NCBI GenBank assembly: GCA_945861065.1
Contig: CAMASI010000027.1
Coordinates: 1-48,548, forward strand
Reading direction: 5' to 3'
DNA from: Klebsiella pneumoniae
Lineage (GTDB): Bacteria > Myxococcota_A > UBA796 > GCA-2862545
Length of the DNA: 48,548 bases
The notes under the pieces were generated by a model, which did no database searches, had not been told where the DNA came from, and saw only the letters and a list, made by a program, of their open reading frames with translations. A program made the translations under genes and the position numbers. This document shows, one piece after another, positions 30,755-39,270 of the stretch. How positions within the stretch are numbered: position 1 is the first letter of the stretch; the number at the start of each line of letters is the position of its first letter.

Positions 30755-33091
30755 GTGAGGAACTGGGTGCGAATTGGGACGGTTGTGCTGGGAAATGGTT
30801 GCATTGCGCCCCAAACGGGTGCTCCGGAGCCATTGATCGCGGACGAAACCACCCATGAAGAGCCGCCCCAGGGGTCTGTGCCGACCGTGCCCGCGCCTTC
30901 GATCGGGGTTGAAACGGTACCGTCGGAATGTCCTGAGGGTCGGTGGCCCGACCTGCGCATCGCGGAGATGGTCCCTGGCAACACCCGCGGCTGGCGGGAC
31001 ATCACGGACGACGTTGTAGACTTCGTTGAGTTGTGGGACGCCGCAGGGCTCGGGCTCACGCTTTCGGGTTGGACGTTGTCAGAAGGCGGCCAATCGGGCG
31101 TGCTCGGTGACGGTCTGGTCGCGGCGGGCGGGCGGCTGTTGGTCGCCGCCAGCGGCAAGGCCGACGAGCCTCTTGGGGCACCCGAAGGCGAGATTCATTT
31201 GCCGTTTCGGTTGGACTCAATGGGCGGAACGTTGAGTCTGCTCGCGCCGGACGGTTGTGTAGCGGACACGATTTCGTGGACCCGCGTTCCCGCCGACATG
31301 GCGGTCGGTCGACCGGACGCAGACCCGGCGAGTTGGGCGTTTTTCTTGGTTCCGACCCCGGGTGGTGCCAATACCACTGAGTCGAGACCCAGATTTGCGG
31401 ATCCCCCGACCCTGCTCCCTGCCAGCGGTGTGGTGCCCGATGCGGTGGTGGAGGTCGTCGTACCGTCAGGAACGACGGTGCGCGGCACGCTGGACGGCAC
31501 GGAGCCCAGTGAATTGAGCACACAATATACTGGCGCGTTTGCGGTGGAGGGGGGCGCATTCCCCGTCCCTGTCCGAGTGAGGTCCTTCGAAGACGGTGCA
31601 TGGCCCAGCGCCATCGTTACCGCCTCTGTCGTCGAAGACGACACGATGCTCGACGCTGGGCTTCGGGTGGTGAGTCTTGTCGTCGACCCGACCGACCTGT
31701 TTGACGACGCCGAAGGGATTTGGGCCTATGGCGACGCCGCCGACTATGAGCCGTGGTACCCGTATTTTGGCGCCAATTTCTGGGAGGATTGGGAGAGACC
31801 CGTGCATGTGGATTTCTATGAATCCGACGGAACGCTCCTGTTGTCTCAGGACGCAGGGATTGCGATTCACGGGGGGTGGAGCCGGGCCTTTGACCAACGC
31901 GGATTGAGACTGTTGGCGAGAAGCGCCTACGGCGACCCGACCTTCAATATTGCGGCCATTTCCACGGAGGAGCTGACGGAGTTCACGAGTCTTGTGCTTC
32001 ACAATGGGGGTGACTGGTGTGGCACGCACTTGTTTGATGCGAGTGCGGATGTATTTCTCAGGGACGAACGCGGGCTCAAATCGGAACACCTCGACAGCCA
32101 GGGGTGGGAACCCGTCGAAGTGTGGCTCAACGGGGCGTATTGGGGTGTCTACCAACTACGGGAACGGCTCAATGCCGATTTCGTGGCGGCCCATCATCCC
32201 GTAAATGCGGATGACCTGGACCAGTTAGAGTTGGGGTGGACCCACGCGCCGCATTGGCAGGTCGAAGAAGGGGATGCGGTAGCGTTCGACGCACTGGAGG
32301 CCTTGATCGCGACGACGAATCTCGGGTCCGACGATGCCGCGTGGGCCTCGTTTGTCTCCCAAGTCGACGTGGAAAACCTGGCGCTGCTGCTGGTGGCGAC
32401 GACGTGGTACGCGAATGGCGATTTTGGGGGCAACAACCTGAGGTTGTGGCGCCCGCGCGAAGACGAAGGTGCGTTTCGTTGGATGTTGTACGACATTGGC
32501 CATGGTTGGCCGGATTCGGCCACGGATACCCTTTCGTGGGTGTCGACGAGCAATTGGCCTGGAATGCCGGCCGGCGAAGCGCTGGGTCGGAAGGAGTTCC
32601 ACGATCTGGTGGCCCTGGTGGCGGCCGAGCAGATGGCCACGTCATTCGACCCATCCGAGTCGTCTTCACGCCTCGATGAGATGGGCGTTCGCGTGCAGCC
32701 AGCGATGGCGGACCAGATGGCGCGTTGGTGCCCGTTCGGAGGCGGTCTGGCGGGTTGGAACGCGTCCATGGCGTGGGCGCGGCAGTTCACTGTCCAACGA
32801 AGTCCGCTGTACCGAGAGCAGGTGCGAAGCGCGCTAACGCTCGGTCCAGACGTGGGGTTGACGGTGGAGGTTACGCCGGCAGGCAGCGGCCGCATTGGTT
32901 TGGTGTCCGTCGAAGTCGCGGCCCCATTCTCGGGTCTTTTCTTTTCAAACGTGCCCATCGTCCTCACGGCGCGTCCGGAGCCCGGTTGGGTCTTTTCAGG
33001 CTGGGTGGGCGACGTGGAGGGCGACGCAGCAACCTTGACCTTTGTTCCGACCCAAACGACGCTGGTACAGGCGGTCTTCGTCCCCGAATAG
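30755..33091 (+). CDS. CotH-type kinase lipoprotein with LTD and C-terminal beta domain
   Basis: A 778-residue lipoprotein. The GTG at 30755 gives signal MRNWVRIGTVVLGNGC with lipobox GNGC; TTG 30740 is possible. After a Pro/Thr linker comes an LTD (LRIAEMVPGNTRGWRDITDDVVDFVELWDAAGLGLTLSGW), a chitobiase/Fn3-like strand region, then a CotH domain: GIAIHGGWSRAFDQRGLRLLARSAYG, VLHNGGDWCGTHLFDASADVFLRD, VEVWLNGAYWGVYQLRERLN, GNNLRLWRPREDEGAFRWMLYDIGHGW. The last 80 residues include the GWVFSGWVGDVEGDAATLTF repeat type common at the ends of secreted proteins. It is a larger paralogue of the 26409 protein. Confidence 0.88.
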   Translation: MRNWVRIGTVVLGNGCIAPQTGAPEPLIADETTHEEPPQGSVPTVPAPSIGVETVPSECPEGRWPDLRIAEMVPGNTRGWRDITDDVVDFVELWDAAGLGLTLSGWTLSEGGQSGVLGDGLVAAGGRLLVAASGKADEPLGAPEGEIHLPFRLDSMGGTLSLLAPDGCVADTISWTRVPADMAVGRPDADPASWAFFLVPTPGGANTTESRPRFADPPTLLPASGVVPDAVVEVVVPSGTTVRGTLDGTEPSELSTQYTGAFAVEGGAFPVPVRVRSFEDGAWPSAIVTASVVEDDTMLDAGLRVVSLVVDPTDLFDDAEGIWAYGDAADYEPWYPYFGANFWEDWERPVHVDFYESDGTLLLSQDAGIAIHGGWSRAFDQRGLRLLARSAYGDPTFNIAAISTEELTEFTSLVLHNGGDWCGTHLFDASADVFLRDERGLKSEHLDSQGWEPVEVWLNGAYWGVYQLRERLNADFVAAHHPVNADDLDQLELGWTHAPHWQVEEGDAVAFDALEALIATTNLGSDDAAWASFVSQVDVENLALLLVATTWYANGDFGGNNLRLWRPREDEGAFRWMLYDIGHGWPDSATDTLSWVSTSNWPGMPAGEALGRKEFHDLVALVAAEQMATSFDPSESSSRLDEMGVRVQPAMADQMARWCPFGGGLAGWNASMAWARQFTVQRSPLYREQVRSALTLGPDVGLTVEVTPAGSGRIGLVSVEVAAPFSGLFFSNVPIVLTARPEPGWVFSGWVGDVEGDAATLTFVPTQTTLVQAVFVPE

Positions 33092-33096
33092 GCGCG

Positions 33097-33900
33097 CTAC
33101 GGACGAACGCCGAATAGGGCCTCGAAGTTGTCCTCAAGCTGCGTCTGAACTGCGTCGATCCCGATTCCCCACAGCCGGGCGAGGGTACGTGCCGTGTCGG
33201 CGACATGCGCGGGTTCGCTCGGCGTTCCGGGCTCAGGCGACAGGAAGGGGCAGTCTGTTTCCAGCAGGATTCGGTCGCGTGGCAACACTTCAGCGATACG
33301 CATGAACGACTGGCTTCGGTGCAGGTTGGCGGGAAGGGACAGCCAATGGCCGGCCTCCGCAATCTGCTTCGCGAGGTTCAGCCGACCTCCAAAACAGTGC
33401 CAGTTCACGCGTTTTGCTCCCTTGGCGGAAAGCATTTCCAACATCCGTGGCTCCCGCTTGCGGGAATGGCAGATCATCGGCTTGTCGTTGTCCAAGGCCA
33501 CCTGGACGAGCGCGTCGAACACCGCCTCCTGAGCGGGCCAGAGGTCGGGCGGCACCCAGTGGCCGTCCAGGCCGATTTCGCCGATGGCGAAGGCGGAGGC
33601 CGCATGGTCTCGGACCCACGCAATCCCCTCCTCAGCGGTCACCAAACGGGTGTCGTCGCGAGGGTAGTCCACCCCCTGCGCGACCATCTGCGGCAATACT
33701 GTGTCCACCGGGTAGAAGCCAAACGCCGGCCGAACCAGGGGTTGCCTTGCGGCGAGGGCGGCCACGGCTGCGTTGTCGTCGGGGTTGAGGCCGTTGGAGA
33801 TGATCGTCGTGACGCCGGCGGAACGGGCGCGCGCGAGTGCACGGTCCACATCGGTGAAACGTGGGTGCGTCAGGTGCGCATGGACGTCGAACCAACCCAT
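33097..33900 (-). CDS. TatD-family metal-dependent hydrolase (DNase-like)
   Basis: A 267-residue amidohydrolase-fold enzyme. Metal ligands are visible in FDVHAHLTH (H7, H9), AIGEIGLDGHW (Glu), PMICHSRK (His), VNWHCFGG (His) and LLETDCPFLSP (Asp). TatD proteins are Mg-dependent 3'-5' nucleases or related hydrolases acting in DNA repair or RNA/tRNA quality control. ATG 33900 begins the conserved MGWFDVHAHL; the frame upstream of it, to 34242, covers the membrane protein gene and is spurious. It starts 2 bp after that gene's TGA, and its 3' end is 5 bp from a convergent gene. Confidence 0.92.
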   Translation of the reverse strand: MGWFDVHAHLTHPRFTDVDRALARARSAGVTTIISNGLNPDDNAAVAALAARQPLVRPAFGFYPVDTVLPQMVAQGVDYPRDDTRLVTAEEGIAWVRDHAASAFAIGEIGLDGHWVPPDLWPAQEAVFDALVQVALDNDKPMICHSRKREPRMLEMLSAKGAKRVNWHCFGGRLNLAKQIAEAGHWLSLPANLHRSQSFMRIAEVLPRDRILLETDCPFLSPEPGTPSEPAHVADTARTLARLWGIGIDAVQTQLEDNFEALFGVRP

Positions 33901-33902
33901 GA

Positions 33903-34448
33903 TCAGCCCGTAGCACTCCACCCAAATGCAATGACGGAGAGGAGAAAACCGAGCTTCGGCACCCGGAACAGGCAGCCTAGCAACACCTCCCGCGCTGGCA
34001 CCTGAGCGGCGCCCGCGGCCCAGGTGGTGAGTGAGTACGGGACGGGTCCGATGGCACCCATGGCGACGGCGCGACCGCCATACCTTTCGAAGAGGCCGCG
34101 GACCTGGGTGCGGTCCAGGAGGGCGGCGACGGGCGGCCACGGCCCCAGGAGGCCGCCTAATGCCCACCCCGTGAGGCCAGCCAGAATGGACGCGACACTT
34201 GCGGTCGCCCACACTTGGAAAAAGCCCAGGCCTCCAATCCACCCCATGAGCAAGGCGGGCTCATCGTGGATGAAGAAGGAATCGATGCACCACACCAGAA
34301 TGCCGACACCGAGCAGGCCGTAGCGACCGACGAACCACTCGGCCACGGCTTGCACGGGCTCCCGAGCCCATGTGCCCACGATGACAATGGCCACAACCAC
34401 GAGAACCAACGCGGCCACGCCGCGAGCGACACGAAAGCGGTGAAACAT
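33903..34448 (-). CDS. DedA/VTT-like inner-membrane protein
   Basis: A 181-residue protein with about five hydrophobic segments (GVAALVLVVVAIVIVG, YGLLGVGILVWCIDSF, ASVASILAGLTGWALGGLLG, VPKLGFLLSVIAFGW). The segment RYGGRAVAMGAIGPVPYSLTTWAAGAAQVP matches the re-entrant loop of VTT/DedA proteins, with an Arg...Gly-x-x-P core; these flip or transport lipids such as undecaprenyl phosphate. The usual first Arg-rich motif is reduced to DSFFIHDEPALLMG. It is 2 bp upstream of the TatD gene on the same strand. Confidence 0.8.
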   Translation of the reverse strand: MFHRFRVARGVAALVLVVVAIVIVGTWAREPVQAVAEWFVGRYGLLGVGILVWCIDSFFIHDEPALLMGWIGGLGFFQVWATASVASILAGLTGWALGGLLGPWPPVAALLDRTQVRGLFERYGGRAVAMGAIGPVPYSLTTWAAGAAQVPAREVLLGCLFRVPKLGFLLSVIAFGWSATG

Positions 34449-34487
34449 CGCGTGCGCGTTAGCCCGATCGGTGGGCGGCCGCGTTGC

Positions 34488-35732
34488 CTACAACCCGCAC
34501 ACGCTGTCGATGTCGGCGCCAGACTCGACCGGCATGTGCGCAAGCGTGGCCTCTCCGAGGATGCAGACGACCTCACCGTCCGCGCACGGCACACAATCGT
34601 CGCCAAACAGCGCCACGAGTTCGCACACGTCGCCAAGCAATGCAGCCAGGGGGCGAGTATCCACGAGGCCCGTCAATACGATGTCGGAGAGTTCGCTCGC
34701 ATCCGAAGCGACCGTGCCGCGCAACATGAAGTCTTCGACATCGACGAACACACCAGAGATGTCGAGTTTGAACGGGGTGGGCCCGATCTGGAACGTGGGG
34801 GCGTGACTGTAGTCGGAAGGGGCGGCCACAGCGGCGGTACAATTGGGCTCAAATGGGAATCCCGACGGTGCGAGCGCGACCACGGTGGAAAGGACCTCCG
34901 TCACGGGGTCGATTTCGACAACCTCGATGCCGACGTCGGTCAAGTCGACCAGACCGAGGAGCAAATCCATGGCGCCCGGCTCGATCCAGTCGAAGTTTTC
35001 GAGCGATTCGACGTACACGGCGCCGCAGGTGTGGTCCCCTCCAGCGCAGTCCTGGTCGATTCCGTCGCAGCTGTCGTCCACGGCACCCGGGTAGGTCGAC
35101 GGGTCGTCGCCTGCGCAGTCACCCGCGCACGCGGAACTGCCGTCGCCGTCGGTGTCCAGGCCGCTTACGGCTGGATCGGCGTCGTCGCAATCGGTTCCGC
35201 CGAATCCTTCCAGGTCGTCGCCGTCGCCGTCGGCATCGTAGTCGGACAACTCGTCGCAATTTCCGTCGATTCCGTCGTACCACACCTCTTCGGCGCCAGG
35301 GTATGCGGCGGGACGTTGGTCCTCGCAGTCGACGTCGACGTCGTATCCGTCGCCATCTTGGTCGAAGTCAGAGCCTGTGCTGCAGTCCTGGTCGGTGCCG
35401 TCGTACCAGACCTCCACAGCATCGGGAAAGACGAGGGCATCTTGGTCGTTGCAGTCTTCGGGGTGGTCCACGCCGTCCCCGTCCTGGTCGTAGTCGGAGC
35501 CGCCGTTACAAGCTTGGTCGATACCGTCGTACCAGAGCTCGTCGGCGCCCGGAAACACGGTGTCGTCGTGGTCGTTGCAATCCGTATCGGCGGGGAAACC
35601 GTCGCCGTCTGCGTCGACGAGCGGATTTGTTCCCGAGCCCGTTCTGGTTGGCAGCTCGACATTGTCGTCGGTTTCTCCGACTTTCTCGCCGCCGCTCGTA
35701 CACGCAAACATCCACAGCATAACGGTCGTCAT
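34488..35732 (-). CDS. MopE-repeat lipoprotein
   Basis: A 414-residue protein; ATG 35732 has GGAGG 5 nt upstream and gives signal MTTVMLWMFAC. Residues about 35-210 hold five to six metal-binding units (VDADGDGFPADTDCNDHDD, YDQDGDGVDHPEDCNDQDA, FDQDGDGYDVDVDCEDQ, ...). Unlike the others here, each unit carries the insert EVWYDGTDQDC. The C-terminal 200 residues form a separate beta-rich domain with cysteines (LVALFGDDCVPCADGEVVC, SVCGL) that I do not recognise. Probably surface-exposed. It is divergent from the glycosyltransferase gene with only 38 bp between them. Confidence 0.85.
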   Translation of the reverse strand: MTTVMLWMFACTSGGEKVGETDDNVELPTRTGSGTNPLVDADGDGFPADTDCNDHDDTVFPGADELWYDGIDQACNGGSDYDQDGDGVDHPEDCNDQDALVFPDAVEVWYDGTDQDCSTGSDFDQDGDGYDVDVDCEDQRPAAYPGAEEVWYDGIDGNCDELSDYDADGDGDDLEGFGGTDCDDADPAVSGLDTDGDGSSACAGDCAGDDPSTYPGAVDDSCDGIDQDCAGGDHTCGAVYVESLENFDWIEPGAMDLLLGLVDLTDVGIEVVEIDPVTEVLSTVVALAPSGFPFEPNCTAAVAAPSDYSHAPTFQIGPTPFKLDISGVFVDVEDFMLRGTVASDASELSDIVLTGLVDTRPLAALLGDVCELVALFGDDCVPCADGEVVCILGEATLAHMPVESGADIDSVCGL

Positions 35733-35770
35733 GAAATCCTCCGGCCTGCGCATTGGGGTTAGCCGCGTGC

Positions 35771-36850
35771 ATGCGCCGTGTCGTGCACGTCCTTCCGGAC
35801 CTGGAGCTCGGAGGCGCTCAAGTGTTGGTCACCCGGTTGGCCTTGGCCCACCAAAGATGGATGCCGTCGGTGGTGTCGCTGTACGGGGACACCGGCTCGT
35901 TGGCAGACCTGCTGAAAGCCAAAGGGGTGGGGGTGTACGGCCTGCGAAAGCGGTTGGGCCCGGATCCACGCGTCGTGCCCCGGTTGTGGAAAATGCTCCG
36001 TCAGCTAGGCGCTGACGTCGTTCATACCCACCTGTACCCGTTGGGCTACCTTGAGTTGGTTCCGCAACGTTGGCCGACGGTGCACACCGTGCACACGCTG
36101 GCCGGCGACGAAGTGGGTCGAACGCGGTTCCTTCACCGTCGGGCGTTTTCACGCGGGGTTGTGCCGGTCGGCGTGTCGAACGAAGTCGCGGAAAGTGTCC
36201 GATCCGTGTACGGCTGCCCGGCCCGGGTTGTCTTGAATGGGGTCGACCTGGATGGTCTGGTGGTGCCTTCCGCTCGTGTGGCCACGATTCGGAGCGCGCT
36301 TGGGGTGCCGGTTGACGCCTTCGTCTTGACGATTGTCGCCCGCCTCGACGCGGTCAAAGATCATGCGACCCTGTTTCAGGCCTTCGACCGGTTTGCGGAT
36401 GCGAACAGCCATCTTTGGGTGGTTGGGGACGGACCGGAACGAACGACCGTGCAGGCCGCGCGTGCTGCGTCTCCCCATGCCGGGCGGATTCATCTGCTGG
36501 GGGCTCGAACGGATGTGGCTGACCTGTTGCACGCCTCGGACGCGGTCACGCTGACGTCGCGGCTGGAAGGGATTCCGCTGGCCCTTCAAGAGGCGATGGC
36601 CGCAGGACGTGCCGTGGTGGCCACGCGGGTAGGTGGTGTGCCCGGGATGATCGACGATGGTGTGACCGGGTTGCTCGCGCCTGTGGGGGACGTGGCGGCG
36701 TTGGCAGACGCTTACCGACGACTCCGAGACGAGGCCTTGCTTCGGGTGGCCTTGGGCGCAGCGGCCGCGCGTTGGGCAGCAGAACGCTTTGGAATCGACA
36801 GCACAGTTGCGGGGTACGAGTTGCTCTATGACGAGGTCGTTGCGCGTTAG
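35771..36850 (+). CDS. GT4-family glycosyltransferase
   Basis: A 359-residue GT-B fold sugar transferase. The N-terminus VVHVLPDLELGGAQ is the acceptor-domain start typical of group 1 transferases. The donor-sugar domain shows VARLDAVKDHATLFQAF, LWVVGDGPERTTVQ, IHLLGARTDVADLLHASDAVTLTSRLEGIPLALQEAMAAGRAVVATRVGG with the E-x7-E motif (EGIPLALQE). It is cytosolic or membrane-associated and probably builds an exopolysaccharide or O-antigen. The ATG at 35771 is preferred to TTG 35753; neither has a clear ribosome site. The sugar epimerase gene follows by 9 bp. Confidence 0.93.
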   Translation: MRRVVHVLPDLELGGAQVLVTRLALAHQRWMPSVVSLYGDTGSLADLLKAKGVGVYGLRKRLGPDPRVVPRLWKMLRQLGADVVHTHLYPLGYLELVPQRWPTVHTVHTLAGDEVGRTRFLHRRAFSRGVVPVGVSNEVAESVRSVYGCPARVVLNGVDLDGLVVPSARVATIRSALGVPVDAFVLTIVARLDAVKDHATLFQAFDRFADANSHLWVVGDGPERTTVQAARAASPHAGRIHLLGARTDVADLLHASDAVTLTSRLEGIPLALQEAMAAGRAVVATRVGGVPGMIDDGVTGLLAPVGDVAALADAYRRLRDEALLRVALGAAAARWAAERFGIDSTVAGYELLYDEVVAR

Positions 36851-36859
36851 CGCCACGGA

Positions 36860-37813
36860 ATGAGTGGTGCGCTCGTTACCGGTGGTGCAGGTTTCATCGG
36901 CGCCGCCATCGTCCGACGTCTTGTCGCGGAGGGTCGGACCGTGACCGTATTGGACGACTTGTCCACGGGTTCACTGGCGCGGCTCCCGGAACACAAGAAC
37001 CTCAGCTTCATCCAAGGGGACATTCTTGACCCCGCTGCGGTGCGCCGCGCCTTGGCGGGCGTGGACGTTGTGTTTCACCACGCTGCGATTGCGAGTGTCG
37101 AACGATCTGTCGCGGATCCGGCGGGCTCGCTCGCGGTGGGGGTCGTGGGCACGGCGCGGCTGTTGGAGGGTGCGCGGTCAGCGGGTGTTCGGCGGTTTGT
37201 GTTCGCGTCGAGTTCGGCCGTGTACGGGGATGATCCGTCCGACCCGAAACGGGAGTCCGGGCCGACCGTTCCTCGGTCACCGTATGCGGTAGGCAAACTG
37301 GCGGGCGAACTCCTGTTTGCGTCGGCCCAGGCGCTGTATGGCATCGAAGCGGTGTGCCTTCGATACTTCAACGTGTATGGGCCAGGGCAGGACCCCGATG
37401 GCGCCTACGCCGCCGTCGTGCCGCGGTTTGTGCAAGCGGCGCTTCGAGGACTCCCGGCGACTCTGTACGGTGATGGGGGGCAGACGCGCGATTTCTGCTT
37501 TGTGGGCGACGTGGTGGAGGCCAACTTGCGGGCGGCGACAGTTTCAGGCGTCGCGGGTTCGGTCTTCAATATCGGAACGGGCGCAGCGACGTCGGTATCG
37601 GCCCTTCATGAAGCCGTTTGCGACGCTGTTCGCGCCGTGTCTGGTCGATCGCCCTTGCTGCCAATCCGCGAGACGGCGCGCATGGGCGACGTTCGTCACT
37701 CGGTGTGTGACCCGGGCCGTGCAGCCGCCGCGCTGTCGTGGCGAGCCGAGACGTCACTTTCCGACGGGATCCTTCAGACCGTACGGGCTGCGGCCGAAGT
37801 AGGGTCCAGTTGA
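36860..37813 (+). CDS. NAD-dependent sugar-nucleotide epimerase/dehydratase
   Basis: A 317-residue extended SDR enzyme of the GalE/WbpP type. It has the dinucleotide site LVTGGAGFIGAAIV (GxxGxxG), VLDDLSTGS, catalytic Ser region ASSSAVYGDD and the Tyr-Lys pair SPYAVGK. The substrate part has RYFNVYGPGQDPDGAYAAVVPRF, close to UDP-N-acetylglucosamine 4-epimerases. It would supply an activated sugar for the adjacent glycosyltransferase. The two genes form a small polysaccharide operon. Confidence 0.93.
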   Translation: MSGALVTGGAGFIGAAIVRRLVAEGRTVTVLDDLSTGSLARLPEHKNLSFIQGDILDPAAVRRALAGVDVVFHHAAIASVERSVADPAGSLAVGVVGTARLLEGARSAGVRRFVFASSSAVYGDDPSDPKRESGPTVPRSPYAVGKLAGELLFASAQALYGIEAVCLRYFNVYGPGQDPDGAYAAVVPRFVQAALRGLPATLYGDGGQTRDFCFVGDVVEANLRAATVSGVAGSVFNIGTGAATSVSALHEAVCDAVRAVSGRSPLLPIRETARMGDVRHSVCDPGRAAAALSWRAETSLSDGILQTVRAAAEVGSS

Positions 37814-37828
37814 CGATCCGGGGGCAGC

Positions 37829-38707
37829 ATGTGGTGGTGGATGTCGTTGGGCTGTTCGCAGTCGAACTCTGACTTTGAGGGGTTGTCGAACGGGCAGTGC
37901 CCCGATGTGACCCAGACCGTTCAGAGTGAGTTCAAGAGTTCGGGAAAGAAGCGCCGGGTGCAGATCGTGATTCCCGACGCGCCGCGGGAACCCATGAACC
38001 TGATGTACACATTTCACGGGCTCAACCCGAAATCGTCCGATCCCATTACGCAGGTGACAAAGGACAACGACCTTCAACGCATCGCCAACGACACCAACAC
38101 CGCGATGGTCGTCCCTGAGGCGTTGGCCACGACCATCGGCTTTCTGGGTGACTTCCTGTTGTGGGGGATCCTGGGAGATGAAGAGGACGACTTGGTCCTG
38201 TTTGACGACCTTCAGATCTGCATGACGGAAACGTGGGGCATCGATGCGGAACACGTCTCCGTGTGGGGCCACAGCGGGGGCGCGTTGTGGACGAGTTTGC
38301 TGACGATGCAGCGTCCGGACGTGTTCTCCGCGGCAGCAGAATTCAGTGGCGGGTCGGACGTCGTGATCGGCGTGCCGGGCCTTTCTGGCCCGTGGGTGAT
38401 CTACGACCAAACGCCGGACATTCCCTACATGTTGTCCACAGCGGGTGCCGCCGACGTCTGGCCCGACGAGACCCTGGCCGTCCTGGATTTTCAGGCGTCG
38501 ACCTCCAGCTTGGAATCGCAACTCGTGGACGACGGTCGGTTCACGATTCGCTGCGAGCACAATCTCGGGCACTACAAGATTCCGCTCGACCAATGGGAGT
38601 TCGCCGCGGAATGGCTCACCGTGACGGAACGGGGATCCGTGTCACCGTACAGCAACGGGGAGTTGGCTTTGCATACGGCTTGCAACCCCAGCACCCCCTC
38701 GCGTTAG
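37829..38707 (+). CDS. Esterase/depolymerase-like lipoprotein
   Basis: A 292-residue alpha/beta-hydrolase resembling the PHB-depolymerase/LpqC esterase group. The signal is MWWWMSLGC, then KKRRVQIVIPDAPREPMNLMYTFHGLNP (oxyanion strand HG), the nucleophile elbow VSVWGHSGGALWTS (G-H-S-G-G) and a late His in IRCEHNLGHYKI. It is predicted at the cell envelope, hydrolysing ester substrates. It starts 15 bp after the epimerase with GGGGGCAGC ahead of the ATG. Confidence 0.83.
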   Translation: MWWWMSLGCSQSNSDFEGLSNGQCPDVTQTVQSEFKSSGKKRRVQIVIPDAPREPMNLMYTFHGLNPKSSDPITQVTKDNDLQRIANDTNTAMVVPEALATTIGFLGDFLLWGILGDEEDDLVLFDDLQICMTETWGIDAEHVSVWGHSGGALWTSLLTMQRPDVFSAAAEFSGGSDVVIGVPGLSGPWVIYDQTPDIPYMLSTAGAADVWPDETLAVLDFQASTSSLESQLVDDGRFTIRCEHNLGHYKIPLDQWEFAAEWLTVTERGSVSPYSNGELALHTACNPSTPSR

Positions 38708-38711
38708 CGCC

Positions 38712-39206
38712 GTGACCGTGTGGATCCTGGTCCTATGGGTGGCATGCGGGGAGAAAGAACCGGCTGACGTCGAAGCGTTCACGGTTCTTTCGGGTACCTG
38801 TGATGTGAACATGGACGCTGCGGAGGTCGTCAACGACGTAGTTGTCATCGCGGAAACCGACTGGCTGCGATTCGGCAACTTGGCTTTCGAGGCAGGCGAC
38901 GTGTTCGGAAACGAAGAAGCCTACCTGGAGCTCCAGGCGGAGTTCTCGGTCGCGCTGCCGGATGTGGACTTCTCAGACCGCGTTGTCGTCGGCGTGTGGG
39001 CCCCGTCCGACACCTGTGACGTGCACGTGGGCGAATGGACGGTCGTGGACCTCGGCAATCGCAGCCATGTGCATGCCGCCTTCGAAGACGGCAGCCGGTG
39101 CGGAACGTGCTCGGACCCAGGAGGCGCCCTCCTCCTTCTGTCAATCGCCTTGCGCGACGAACTTCCCTCTTTGTGTCGCGCCGTGACCGACGTATGCTCT
39201 AGTTAG
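38712..39206 (+). CDS. Small lipoprotein, unknown function
   Basis: A 164-residue protein from GTG 38712, four bases after the esterase stop, with a short signal MTVWILVLWVAC. The mature part contains paired cysteines (SGTCDVNMD, SDTCDVHVGEW, SRCGTCSDPGG, LCRAVTDVC) and Val-rich strands (DRVVVGVWAPSD, LLLLSIALRD). This suggests a compact disulfide-bonded beta domain. No family recognised. Probably cotranscribed with the esterase. Confidence 0.72.
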   Translation: MTVWILVLWVACGEKEPADVEAFTVLSGTCDVNMDAAEVVNDVVVIAETDWLRFGNLAFEAGDVFGNEEAYLELQAEFSVALPDVDFSDRVVVGVWAPSDTCDVHVGEWTVVDLGNRSHVHAAFEDGSRCGTCSDPGGALLLLSIALRDELPSLCRAVTDVCSS

Positions 39207-39270
39207 CCTCAGAACGCGCCGGTTCGATCCTTGCGTGGTATGCCGTCGTGGGGCCAGCCAGGAGCCACCT

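Noticed and set aside
33901..34242. Long N-terminal extension of the TatD protein
   Set aside because: It overlaps the DedA-like gene in another frame and is Arg/Pro-rich; the conserved start MGWFDVHAHL is at 33900.
34850..35640. GTC/CGTC-rich periodic DNA resembling a satellite
   Set aside because: It is the reverse strand of Asp-rich metal-binding repeats in the 34488-35732 gene.
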